Part shown: piece after piece, positions 8,029 to 15,974 of the stretch | How the letters are laid out: each line of letters opens with the position of its first letter | Numbering within the stretch: position 1 is the stretch's first letter | Source: Gemmatimonadota bacterium | Lineage (GTDB): Bacteria > Latescibacterota > UBA2968 > GCA-2709665 | Direction: 5' to 3' | NCBI GenBank assembly: GCA_028877215.1 | Contig: JAPPFJ010000027.1 | Span: forward strand, 62,001 to 126,000 | DNA: 64,000 nt | The notes under the pieces: model-generated | Databases searched by the model: none | Seen by the model: only the letters and a program-made list of their open reading frames with translations | Told to the model about the DNA's origin: nothing | Translations under genes and position numbers: made by a program

Positions 8029-8709
8029 TTGCCCCTCTTCTTCCGTCAGGTTTCAGCAGTTTTCTGGAAAGACTTCAAGACCGAGGTCCGCACGAAAGAG
8101 CGTCTCAGCGCGATGTGCTTTTTCGCGTTTCTGGTGCTTCTGGTCTTTAATTTCGCCTTCACTCCGGACTCTGAGACGATCGGGAGCGCCGCGCCCGGCA
8201 TTTTCTGGATCGCCGTAACCTTTGCCGGATTCATGGGCCTGACGCGGTCCTTTGTATCGGAACGCGAAAACGACTGCCTGACGGGCCTTCTGCTTTCTCC
8301 CGCCGATCGGGGCGCGATCTACCTGGGCAAAATGCTGGCGAATCTGTGCGCAATGCTGTTTCTGGAAGCCCTGATCCTTCCGCTTATGGTCGTTTTTCTG
8401 AATATCGCCGTCTGGCAACACCTGCCCCGGCTGCTTCCCGGACTGCTGCTGGGGACCCTCGGATTCGCGGCCGTGGGCACCCTCTTCGCAGCGATGTCGA
8501 TCAAAACCCGCCTCCAGGAAGCCCTGCTGCCAATGCTCACCCTTCCCGTCCTGGTCCCGGCCCTGCTCGCGGCCGTCGAATCGTTCCGGGCCGTGCTGGC
8601 GGGCGATTCTTTATCCGATATTTCCGCCTGGATCATCATCGGCGGCGCGTTCGCCCTACTGTTCGTGGCCGCATGCGTGCTCCTGTTCGATTATGTGATC
8701 GAGGAATGA
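8029..8709 (+). CDS. ccmB: Haem exporter permease CcmB
   Basis: A 226-aa integral membrane protein with about six hydrophobic segments. The N-terminus WKDFKTEVRTKERLSAMCFF matches the conserved CcmB start (rD...E.Rt.e...). It is the membrane partner of CcmA. The TTG start at 8029 is preceded by a GGGAACGGGAG ribosome site; the next ATG would remove the conserved N-terminus. It follows ccmA by 60 bp and ends 1 bp before ccmC. Confidence 0.92.
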   Translation: MPLFFRQVSAVFWKDFKTEVRTKERLSAMCFFAFLVLLVFNFAFTPDSETIGSAAPGIFWIAVTFAGFMGLTRSFVSERENDCLTGLLLSPADRGAIYLGKMLANLCAMLFLEALILPLMVVFLNIAVWQHLPRLLPGLLLGTLGFAAVGTLFAAMSIKTRLQEALLPMLTLPVLVPALLAAVESFRAVLAGDSLSDISAWIIIGGAFALLFVAACVLLFDYVIEE

Positions 8710-8710
8710 C

Positions 8711-9409
8711 ATGGGGAAACAACTGTACCGGTGGTCCCGTATCCTGGGCGTACTGGCGCTGATCGGTATGCTGGTTGCGCCCTGGCTCGCGCTCGTGTAC
8801 GCGAGCGTGGAAAGGCAGATGGGCCTTGCCCAGAAAATCTTCTACTTTCACGTACCGTCGGCTTTTGCGATGTATGCCGCCTTTTTTCTTGTCTTCGTCT
8901 TCAGCATCCTGTACCTCGTTCGATCGGAAAGGCGGTGGGACATATGGGCTTCCTGCGCCGCGGAGGTCGGGCTGCTCTTCTGTACGCTCGTACTTCTTAC
9001 CGGTCCCATTTGGGCGAAACCCGTCTGGGGGGCCTGGTGGGTATGGGACGCTCAGTTGACCCTCACGCTGGTCCTCTGGCTGATTTTCGTCGCTTACATG
9101 ATGCTGAAGAGTTACAGTGAAGACCCGCTGCAGAGCGCCAGATTCCGGGCGGTTCTGGGTATCATCGGCTTTCTCGACGCGCCGCTCATCCACTACTCCA
9201 CGCGGCTGTGGCGCACCCAGCATCCCGAGGTGGTACGGGCGGAGAAAATCGGACTGCCGCCCGACATGCTGGTCGCGTTCGTCTTCTGCTCCATCGTGTT
9301 TCTTTTACTCGTCGCCGCTGTTCTGGCCAGGCGCGTCTCGCTCGAACTCGCCCGGGAAGAGCTTGAATCCCTCAAAGCCCGATTCCACGTTACGGAATCA
9401 CGGACGTAG
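8711..9409 (+). CDS. ccmC: Haem-binding permease CcmC
   Basis: A 232-aa protein with six membrane spans and the WWD signature VWGAWWVWDAQLT at about residues 98-110. It has periplasmic histidines in FYFHVPSA and LIHYSTRLW. CcmC delivers haem to CcmE. A GAGGA ribosome site lies within the end of ccmB, so translation is probably coupled. Confidence 0.95.
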   Translation: MGKQLYRWSRILGVLALIGMLVAPWLALVYASVERQMGLAQKIFYFHVPSAFAMYAAFFLVFVFSILYLVRSERRWDIWASCAAEVGLLFCTLVLLTGPIWAKPVWGAWWVWDAQLTLTLVLWLIFVAYMMLKSYSEDPLQSARFRAVLGIIGFLDAPLIHYSTRLWRTQHPEVVRAEKIGLPPDMLVAFVFCSIVFLLLVAAVLARRVSLELAREELESLKARFHVTESRT

Positions 9410-9450
9410 CAGACTTAGCCAGTCTATTTGGGAGATTCCGGAGGATGCCT

Positions 9451-9618
9451 ATGCAACACCTCGGTTACATGGCTGCCGCCTACGCGATTATATGGGCGGT
9501 GATTCTCATTTACTTTATCGGACTCCGACGCCGCGAACGAGAGATATGGACCGAACTTCAGGGGCTGCGTGAGTCCATACGCGAACGCAAAGCCGAGGCC
9601 GATTCCGGCGAACGCTAG
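9451..9618 (+). CDS. ccmD: CcmD-like small membrane protein, 55 aa
   Basis: This short gene reads MQHLGYMAAAYAIIWAVILI and continues with IYFIGLRRRE, that is, one membrane span followed by an Arg-rich cytosolic helix, the hallmark of CcmD. CcmD bridges CcmC and CcmE and is needed for release of holo-CcmE. GGAGG at 9440-9444 is 6 bp from the ATG at 9451, so I prefer that start over the in-frame ATG at 9445. It lies directly after ccmC, the normal position. It is too short for many gene finders. Confidence 0.85.
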   Translation: MQHLGYMAAAYAIIWAVILIYFIGLRRREREIWTELQGLRESIRERKAEADSGER

Positions 9619-9664
9619 TAGGCGTGAAGATCGGAAGCCGGTTGTCCGTCGTCTCAGAGTTCCT

Positions 9665-10441
9665 ATGCCTGTAAAAAACGCCCGCAAGATCCTCGCGCTT
9701 ATCAGGAATCGCAAGGCGCGGGAGCGCGAACGTCAGTTCGTTATCGAAGGCATTCGCCTCGTGGAAGAAGCGCTCCTTTCAGACGCGCCGGTGGAACAGC
9801 TCATCTTCGACCGGGAGATGCTCGATGCCGACAGTCGCCTGCAGCAGTTTCACCGCGAGGCCCTGCGCCGGGAAATAACCGTCCAGCAGACGGACCGCCG
9901 CGCGATCAGAAATATGGGCGAACATCAGAATCCCGAAGGTGTGCTGGGCGTGGTACGATTCCTTGCGCAGAACCGGGAACGGGCGCTGGATGCGTGCGGC
10001 CCTCTCCTGCTTTTCGACCGGTTGCGCGACCCCAACAACCTGGGGCTGGTTCTCCGTACCGCCGAGGCCGCCGGCGCGGCAGCCATTTTCCTCTCTCATG
10101 GATCCGTCGAACTCTATAATTCCAAGGTCGTGCGCGCATCCCGCGGTTCCATCTTTCGCCTGCCCGTGTTTAGAAATGAGGATCTTCACGCGCTGATCGA
10201 AGACCTTCGGCAGCGGGGTGTCCGCATACTGTCCACCGAACTGCAGGGAAAGCCGTTCTTTGAGATGGAAGGGAAGGGCCGCACCGCATTCCTGTTCGGC
10301 AACGAAACCTACGGTGTCGACGCTGATCTTCGCCGACAGGTCCACCAGGCCATCTCCATACCCATGGCAGAAGGTGTGAATTCTCTCAACGTGGCCGTCG
10401 CCGCGGGCATCCTGTTGTTCAAACACCTGGAGCCGGCCTGA
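9665..10441 (+). CDS. TrmH/SpoU family RNA 2'-O-methyltransferase
   Basis: A 258-aa SAM-dependent SPOUT enzyme. An N-terminal substrate-binding domain (about residues 10-90, including RERQFVIEGIRLVEEAL) precedes the knotted SPOUT domain with motif 1 DPNNLGLVLRTAEAAG, motif 2 LFGNETYGV and motif 3 IPMAEGVNSLNVAVAAGI. It methylates a ribose in 23S rRNA or tRNA; the exact nucleotide cannot be deduced. ATG 9665 is chosen because upstream sequence overlaps ccmD in another frame. It ends just before a small hairpin terminator. Confidence 0.92.
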   Translation: MPVKNARKILALIRNRKARERERQFVIEGIRLVEEALLSDAPVEQLIFDREMLDADSRLQQFHREALRREITVQQTDRRAIRNMGEHQNPEGVLGVVRFLAQNRERALDACGPLLLFDRLRDPNNLGLVLRTAEAAGAAAIFLSHGSVELYNSKVVRASRGSIFRLPVFRNEDLHALIEDLRQRGVRILSTELQGKPFFEMEGKGRTAFLFGNETYGVDADLRRQVHQAISIPMAEGVNSLNVAVAAGILLFKHLEPA

Positions 10442-10452
10442 TACAGGAACAA

Positions 10453-10473
10453 CCCGGCGGATATCCCGCCGGG
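10453..10473 (+). terminator. Probable terminator after the RNA methyltransferase gene
   Basis: An 8-bp GC stem (10453-10460 with 10466-10473) with a 5-nt loop is followed by cttta. The T-tract is short, so termination may be partial. It begins 12 bp after the stop codon. Confidence 0.65.
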
Positions 10474-10519
10474 CTTTATGACTTCATGCGCCGTTTCTTG
10501 TCGAGTATACGGGCGACAA

Positions 10520-10682
10520 GTGTTCTGTCCCGGAAATAAGTTGCCTAAATTCGACCGCCGAGTCGCCCTGCTCGCAAGGCGCCGGAGCGCAGGCGACCTG
10601 CGAATGGTCGGCGAGCGAGGGGAACGTAGCGAGACGGGATGAATCGGCGGTCGAATGGTGAGGAATTTTCGGGACAGGACAC
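10520..10682. repeat. 163-bp palindromic intergenic element
   Basis: The ends are inverted repeats, gtgttctgtcccggaaa against ttttcgggacaggacac. A second inverted pair lies inside (10549-10561 attcgaccgccga with 10644-10656), and the centre holds tgctcgcaaggcgccggagc-type GC palindromes. No frame is protein-like. It sits between convergent genes and looks like a MITE or REP-type element. A short tgttctgtcccgg fragment recurs at about 17680. Confidence 0.75.
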
Positions 10683-10694
10683 TAGGGTCAGTAC

Positions 10695-12029
10695 CTAATA
10701 CACCGCGCCTTTCAGCGACCCCAGGTTCGACTCGTCACTGTACGCCTCATAGAGATGCGGACGGCGCTGCATCCAGTTCACCTCCCGGAAGCAACCCCCG
10801 TTCCAGGTGCGAAATCCGTCCGCCAGATCCACCGTCCCCAGAATGTGATCCTCGTCTCCCTCGTTCCACGCCAGGATGTCGCCTTTTCTGTCCACCACAC
10901 AGCTGCCCTGCGTCGTATTCCGGGCAACCACCATGCAAACCTGGTTGTCCATCGCGCGGGTGCGCATAATGGCCTTCCAGCGGTCCTCACTGAAGATGGG
11001 CGCTCCCTGACTCCACCTGCTGGCGCGGTGATCGCCCATGATCGGCAGCAGGAGGAAATCCGCCCCGCTCAATCCCACCATCCGTGATGATTCCGCTGCC
11101 GAGCTGTCCATGCAGATATTGCATCCGATCCGCCCGATCACCGTATCGAACATCGGAAAGCCGTCGCCGGGAAGAATCCCTGACTCGCTCTCGCCGCCCA
11201 CCGCCAGATGCACCTTTCGATACCTGCCGTCCACCGCTCCGTCCGGACCGATCAGCGCCGCTGTATTGTGAACCGCGTCGCCGTCCCGCTCAATCAGGCC
11301 GAGCAGCAGGTACAGCCCGTGTTGGCGGGCGAGGTCCGCAAACGGCTCCGTTTCCGGGCCGGGAAGCGGTACCGCGAGGTCGATGGGACTCCCTGAAATC
11401 CCCCACTGAAGGGCGATTTCCGGCAAGACGATCAGATCCGGCCCCGAATTGCACGCGGCTTTGCATAGGTGCAGATAATAGTCGATATTTTCGGCAACGG
11501 CTGTATAGGGACCCTTCCGCGATCCCGCCTTGCCCGTTACCACCGCAACCCTTATCGAGGTGGGCGTCTCCGGGGCCTCGACAACCTTAACCTCGGGCAC
11601 ATGCCACTCGGACTCGCCCGCGGTTGCCCACCGGAACGTACACCGCAGCGTTAAACGGCTGGTACCTTCGGGCGCGGTCAGCGTACGGGAGAACCGGATC
11701 GTTTGCGTTCCGACGGCCGCCGGCAGCAGATAGTCCCATTCCTGTATTTCATGTATCGGCACCGCCGCGTCGTCGGGCGGCATCTCTCCCCAGTAGGATT
11801 TGCAACGCAGCGTGTCCCTGGGATGTTCGAGAGATCTGTAGTCCGCCTCCCAGGTCGCCCGGAGCGCCTGACCCGGTTCGACCCCCGAGAATATCGCCTG
11901 CCAGCCGCCCACGCATGTCCGTGTTCCATTGGCCGCCGCAGCGAACGTATTTCCGTCCTGTTCAGTCAGCGGCGCGGCAGAAGGATGCGGCGCCCAACGT
12001 TCGATCCTTTCCAGTTTCAAATCGGCCAT
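10695..12029 (-). CDS. Carbon-nitrogen hydrolase (nitrilase superfamily) with N-terminal beta domain
   Basis: 444 aa. The first about 160 residues form a beta-rich domain of unknown type. The C-terminal about 270 residues are a nitrilase-superfamily amidohydrolase with the catalytic triad visible as Glu in LIVLPEIAL, Lys in YRKVHLAV and Cys in GCNICMDSSAAE. Such enzymes hydrolyse amides, ureides or nitriles through a cysteine thioester; the substrate is not identifiable. The start at 12029 has GGAGGT five bases upstream; a longer open frame to 12158 is discarded. The beta domain plus nitrilase arrangement is uncommon but seen in Poribacteria/Latescibacteria-type genomes. Confidence 0.88.
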   Translation of the reverse strand: MADLKLERIERWAPHPSAAPLTEQDGNTFAAAANGTRTCVGGWQAIFSGVEPGQALRATWEADYRSLEHPRDTLRCKSYWGEMPPDDAAVPIHEIQEWDYLLPAAVGTQTIRFSRTLTAPEGTSRLTLRCTFRWATAGESEWHVPEVKVVEAPETPTSIRVAVVTGKAGSRKGPYTAVAENIDYYLHLCKAACNSGPDLIVLPEIALQWGISGSPIDLAVPLPGPETEPFADLARQHGLYLLLGLIERDGDAVHNTAALIGPDGAVDGRYRKVHLAVGGESESGILPGDGFPMFDTVIGRIGCNICMDSSAAESSRMVGLSGADFLLLPIMGDHRASRWSQGAPIFSEDRWKAIMRTRAMDNQVCMVVARNTTQGSCVVDRKGDILAWNEGDEDHILGTVDLADGFRTWNGGCFREVNWMQRRPHLYEAYSDESNLGSLKGAVY

Positions 12030-12069
12030 TCTCACCTCCCTGCCGTAAATTCCACAGGTGGCATCGGGT

Positions 12070-13176
12070 TCACTCCTTCCGGTCGCCGGCTCCCAGTGCG
12101 CCGTCGACAAACGCATAAGCCTGCTCGCGAATTTCCGGCGGAAACGCGTGTTCAGCATCGGGATGTACCGCCATCAGGCGGTCGGGGACGCCAAGTAACG
12201 CGTAAACCGGCGCTGCCGCCCGGACGCAGTCCTTCACGCCGGATACTTCAAAATTGGCGTCACGCAACGGTGCATTGATGAAGAATGCCCGCGGCGCGAG
12301 GGCGGCAACCACCTCCGTAAAGTCGAACGGCATCCGTTTCGGGTCTTTGCCGTAGCGATCGGATATACGTGGCATATACCCTGGATGGCTCCAGCCGGTG
12401 AGATCGCCACCATAATATTTGAAGAACGAATTGAACCCGCAACTGGACACCACGACCTTCAGCCGCCGATCGAACGCGGACAGATACATGGAATTGTGTC
12501 CGCCCAGGGAATGGCCGATACATCCGATCCGCCCGGCATCCACCTCCGGCAACGACTGTAGCAGGTCCACGGCCCGCAGATGGTTCCAGATCCCCTTCAT
12601 CGTGGCGCTGGCATAACCATTTTGATATGGATCGATTTCGTAGTCTCCGAAATTCACGTAGTCCGGCGCCAGCGTCACATAACCCCTCCGCGCAAGTTCC
12701 AGCGCATAGTGAAGATCAGGGATGCCGCCCACGCCCGCGGGTTCGCCTTTACCGATCTTCGTTGTCTGATGCAGGCACAGCATCGCCGGCGCCTTGCCGT
12801 TCAAGCCCTTCGGAACAAGCAGGTACGCGGGCACGCGGTCGTCCGGTTCCGACACGAACGTGACCTTCTTCCTGATCACGTCGCCCAGATCCTCGGTCCC
12901 CACAACCTCCATATCCAGCGCGGGCAGGCTGGAACGGTCGGGAAGCGGTCCCATCACTTTCTCCATATTCGCCAGAATGTGGGCCCGCCGCTTTTCCCAG
13001 TCCTTCGAATTCGATATCGCCTGCTCCTTCCCCTCTGCGTCCACGTAGACCAGCATCGCCATCTTATCCTCGTAGAACGGCGGCCCCTGCCCGGCAATGG
13101 GGACCCCGATCAACATCGTGATCCCCAGACCCAGGCTGACCGTCCATCGTGAAAACTTCGTCGGGAAATATTCCAT
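12070..13176 (-). CDS. Secreted alpha/beta-hydrolase (acetyl xylan esterase / dienelactone hydrolase-like)
   Basis: A 368-aa protein with an N-terminal signal peptide (about residues 1-29, ending GVPIAGQG). The alpha/beta-hydrolase fold shows oxyanion region CLHQTTKIGKGEP, nucleophile elbow GHSLGGHNS, a probable acid in VYALLGVPD and a catalytic His in HPDAEHAFP. Close families de-acetylate polysaccharides or act as glucuronoyl esterases. It lies 13 bp downstream of the SDR gene and is likely co-transcribed. A periplasmic esterase fits the uronate-polysaccharide theme, but the exact substrate is unknown. Confidence 0.85.
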   Translation of the reverse strand: MEYFPTKFSRWTVSLGLGITMLIGVPIAGQGPPFYEDKMAMLVYVDAEGKEQAISNSKDWEKRRAHILANMEKVMGPLPDRSSLPALDMEVVGTEDLGDVIRKKVTFVSEPDDRVPAYLLVPKGLNGKAPAMLCLHQTTKIGKGEPAGVGGIPDLHYALELARRGYVTLAPDYVNFGDYEIDPYQNGYASATMKGIWNHLRAVDLLQSLPEVDAGRIGCIGHSLGGHNSMYLSAFDRRLKVVVSSCGFNSFFKYYGGDLTGWSHPGYMPRISDRYGKDPKRMPFDFTEVVAALAPRAFFINAPLRDANFEVSGVKDCVRAAAPVYALLGVPDRLMAVHPDAEHAFPPEIREQAYAFVDGALGAGDRKE

Positions 13177-13189
13177 TGGACATTCCGTC

Positions 13190-13969
13190 TCAGTGAGCCG
13201 TCCATCCTCCGTCCACGAACAACGACGTTCCCGTCACGTAGGTCGACGCGTCGCTGGCCAGAAACAGCGCGGCGCCACGGATCTCGCGCATCTCGCCCCA
13301 GCGATTGAACGCCGTCTGGCTGAGCAGACTCTTCACCTTGTCGGGTGTCTTCAGAAGCGGCCTGTTGATCTCCGTCAGAAAGGGTCCCGGGCAAAGCGCG
13401 TTGCATCGAACTCCGAAGGGCGCCCACTCCAGCGCGAGCGCCCGGGTCATTCCGGCGACCCCCGCTTTGGACGAACAATATGCCGAGCGTTCCGCCAGAC
13501 CCACGGCGCTCAGCGTCGACCCCACGTTGATCACCGATCCACGCTTCCGGGACGTCATGATCGGCCCCGCGGCCCTGCAGCAGAGCCAGGACCCGGTCAG
13601 GTTGGTCTCTATGACCTGCCGGAATTCATCGACTGGAAAACGATCCAGCGGATGCCGGATGTTGATCCCCGCACAGTTGACCAGAACGTCCAGTCGCCCG
13701 AACCGGTCCGTGACCGCCTGCATCAGCCGGTTCACCTCCGCGTCCACCGTCACGTCGGCGGCGCGGCCCAGGCTCTCCTGACCCGCCTGTGCCGCGATCT
13801 CCGCCGCAACCGCTTCACAGTCCGCTCCGTTTCTCGAACAGACCACGGTAGCGGCGCCCGCCTCGGCCAGCGCCAGCGCCATTTCTTTTCCCAGTCCCTT
13901 AGATCCTCCGGTAATCAGCGCCACACGACCGTTCAGTCGAAACAGATCCAGCGTTGTCGGTTCGTCCAT
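13190..13969 (-). CDS. Short-chain dehydrogenase/reductase (KduD/gluconate 5-dehydrogenase-like)
   Basis: A 259-aa classical SDR with NAD(P) motif TGGSKGLG, NAG-type NCAGIN, catalytic Ser in NVGSTLS and the YxxxK pair in AYCSSKAG, ending FVDGGWTAH. Overall it resembles the gluconate 5-dehydrogenase/KduD group that reduces or oxidises keto-uronate sugars. Because KDG kinase and KDPG aldolase lie a few kilobases upstream on the same strand, reduction of a 4-deoxy-hexulose uronate is a plausible job, though unproven. GGAGG precedes the ATG by 7 bp. Confidence 0.9.
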   Translation of the reverse strand: MDEPTTLDLFRLNGRVALITGGSKGLGKEMALALAEAGAATVVCSRNGADCEAVAAEIAAQAGQESLGRAADVTVDAEVNRLMQAVTDRFGRLDVLVNCAGINIRHPLDRFPVDEFRQVIETNLTGSWLCCRAAGPIMTSRKRGSVINVGSTLSAVGLAERSAYCSSKAGVAGMTRALALEWAPFGVRCNALCPGPFLTEINRPLLKTPDKVKSLLSQTAFNRWGEMREIRGAALFLASDASTYVTGTSLFVDGGWTAH

Positions 13970-14056
13970 ATTCGCCTCCGCAATTTACCTGGTGCCGCGA
14001 ATTATCAATTCGCGGCACCGGAACAAGTACCTTCACGCGGCCACGCCGTGCCGCCT

Positions 14057-14084
14057 TGTAGGGGCGTCCCTTGTGGGCGCCCGG
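14057..14084 (+). repeat. Dispersed 27-bp intergenic repeat, copy A
   Basis: tgtaggggcgtcccttgtgg continuing gcgcccgg. It occurs four times in the window (here, 33175-33201, 53351-53376, 53430-53456), always between genes. The core ggcgtcccttgtgggcgcc is an imperfect palindrome. The bases after it (ccggccgaagcccggat) resemble the right part of the element at 17564-17679. Confidence 0.85.
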
Positions 14085-14118
14085 CCACGAGAGCCGGCCG
14101 AAGCCCGGATGAGCCTTA

Positions 14119-15222
14119 TCAAAGAGCTGCCAGGACCGTCCTCAATATCCCGGCGAACAACAGCCGCTCCTCCGGCGTCCCCACGGTCACCCTGAAAAAC
14201 CTGTCCAGAGGCGCCGCCGCAGGTTTGCGCACGAACGCGCCGTGTCTCTGAAGGGTATCCAGAATCGTATTCGCGCGATCCACGGTTCCGGCATCGAAGG
14301 CAACGAAGTTCGTGGCCGAAGGCAGCGTGGGCAAACCAAGCCCTTCTCCCAGAAGCGCATAATCCGTCCGTCCTTCCGCAACCGACCTGACCACGCTCGC
14401 CACGAATTCCGTATCCTCAAGCGATGCGAGCGCTCCGGCCTGTGCCACTCGATTCACTCCATAGTGGTGACGTACCTTCTCAAGGGCCTCCACAACGACC
14501 GCGTCCGCAACCGCGTATCCGATCCGGGCGCCGGCCATCCCGTGCGCCTTGGAAAACGTGCGCATACGAATGACGCGCGGCCTGATCGGCGCCATAGGCG
14601 GCGGCGCGTCCTGTGTTGCGAACTCCGAATATGCTTCATCCAGAATCAGCAGGCACCGATCCGGAAGCGTTCTCTCAAATGCCCGGATATTCGCCGCCGG
14701 GTGCCAGGTGCCCGTGGGGTTGTCCGGATTGGACAGGTACACCAGCCGGGCATCGGTTTTCGCGGCGGCTTCGGCCAGTCCCTCCAGATCGTTTCTATTA
14801 TCCCGGTAAGGCACGAAGTGCGGAAGGCCGCCAAACCCGTTTACGTGGTAGTTGAACGTCGGGTATGCGCCCAGGGATGTAACGACCCTCTCTCCGGGCT
14901 CGACAAAAACCCGCACGACAAGCCCCAGCAGGTCGTCGATTCCGCTTCCTACGCTGACGTTCTCGAACGGGACGCCGTGGAATCCGGCAATTGCGCTGCG
15001 GATCTCGTGGTTTTCGGGATCGTTGTACCAGCTCAGCCGCTCAACCGCACGGAACATGGCCTCGCGCGCCAGCGGCGAAATTCCAAAAGCGCTTTCGTTG
15101 GCCCCGACCCTCACCCTGAAGGGTTCTCCGCGCCTGCGCTCCAGCGCTTCGGGCCCTACGAACGGCACCGTTGCCGGCAGGCCGCGAACAATTCGGGTAA
15201 ATGGAAACCGGTTATCCATCAT
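14119..15222 (-). CDS. hisC: Histidinol-phosphate aminotransferase-like class I/II aminotransferase
   Basis: A 367-aa fold-type I PLP enzyme. It has the N-terminal NESAFGIS substrate motif, LSNPDNPTG and LDEAYSEF, Schiff-base Lys in TFSKAHGMAGARIGYA, and the Arg region FFRVTVGTPEE. All are typical of HisC, which transaminates histidinol phosphate, but related enzymes act on aromatic or phosphonate substrates. No other his gene is nearby. The second in-frame codon group offers ATG 15222 with GGAG five bases upstream; a GTG 15 bp earlier would bury that site. The stop lies inside a repeat fragment. Confidence 0.85.
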   Translation of the reverse strand: MMDNRFPFTRIVRGLPATVPFVGPEALERRRGEPFRVRVGANESAFGISPLAREAMFRAVERLSWYNDPENHEIRSAIAGFHGVPFENVSVGSGIDDLLGLVVRVFVEPGERVVTSLGAYPTFNYHVNGFGGLPHFVPYRDNRNDLEGLAEAAAKTDARLVYLSNPDNPTGTWHPAANIRAFERTLPDRCLLILDEAYSEFATQDAPPPMAPIRPRVIRMRTFSKAHGMAGARIGYAVADAVVVEALEKVRHHYGVNRVAQAGALASLEDTEFVASVVRSVAEGRTDYALLGEGLGLPTLPSATNFVAFDAGTVDRANTILDTLQRHGAFVRKPAAAPLDRFFRVTVGTPEERLLFAGILRTVLAAL

Positions 15223-15367
15223 CCGGACTCCGCGCACACAAAGATATCGTGGCGCCCGTTAACCTCAATTCGCCGAAAGATAACAGTCAAATTGGCCACA
15301 AAAAGCACAAAAAACACAGAACGGACCGGCGCCAAACTGGGTATTGAGGTCGTTCACAAGGAAGATA

Positions 15368-15474
15368 TTTCCGTTCACGTCCAGTGACCCGGTGTATCCT
15401 GGTAATCAGCAGTTTAATCGCCTTTATCAGCTTGCATATATTCGATTTAACGTCCCGGAAAAACGACGAATCCT
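15368..15474 (+). repeat. About 107-bp dispersed intergenic repeat, copy 1
   Basis: The stretch containing ttcacgtccagtgacccggt and gtatcctggtaatcagcagt is clearly homologous, over its full length, to the reverse complement of 45881-45986. It lies in the 254-bp gap between hisC and the DUF5683 gene, which otherwise shows nothing but an A-rich region at about 15290-15330. Confidence 0.85.
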
Positions 15475-15476
15475 GG

Positions 15477-15971
15477 TTAGAAGCGGATTCGGAACCGCAT
15501 ACGAAATTCCAGGCCTTCCTCACCGTGTCCGTGCGGCTCCTCCCAGTCGACCTGGTCCAGATGCGCATCCACGTACGCATCGCCCATACTGAACAGGACA
15601 AGGCCAATCGTCGTATACAGAAAGATATTCCGTTCCAGGGATGTATCGACCGACGGGCGATTGTTCAACTGGTTCCGGCGAACGAAAAACGCCACCGTGG
15701 AACCCACCTGCGCGGCGGCGATCAGGCTACCCTTTATGGGCCGGCGGTTATAAAACTGCCCCCATCCCGGCAACGCCAGCGACCGTAACATCGCTCCCCG
15801 CGGGGTCTGGCCCGCCTGGACACTGTCCACGGCCGTCGAATCCGGACTTTCCGCCGCCGCCGGAACGACCCATGTAAGAATAGCCATTCCCGCTGCGAAC
15901 GCGAGCGTCAATGCGGCTGAAATCACACCGCCGGAATTGCCGATTTTTCTGTTCCAGGCATTGCGCTTCAC
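15477..15971 (-). CDS. DUF5683-type membrane protein
   Basis: A 164-aa protein with a signal peptide or anchor (residues 15-40), then SLALPGWGQFYNRRPIKGSL, the hallmark of the DUF5683/TM2-like group common in Bacteroidetes and related phyla, followed by two membrane helices (about 82-95 and 112-130) and an Arg-rich C-terminus. Function is unknown. It starts with GTG four bases before the end of the upstream ROK gene context (gap 3 bp), so it is probably co-transcribed with eda and ROK. Confidence 0.75.
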   Translation of the reverse strand: MKRNAWNRKIGNSGGVISAALTLAFAAGMAILTWVVPAAAESPDSTAVDSVQAGQTPRGAMLRSLALPGWGQFYNRRPIKGSLIAAAQVGSTVAFFVRRNQLNNRPSVDTSLERNIFLYTTIGLVLFSMGDAYVDAHLDQVDWEEPHGHGEEGLEFRMRFRIRF

Positions 15972-15974
15972 GAT

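Noticed and set aside
10520-10682. tRNA, integron attC site or structured RNA
   Set aside because: No tRNA anticodon or acceptor geometry, and no attC R/L box pattern or integrase; plain nested inverted repeats fit better.
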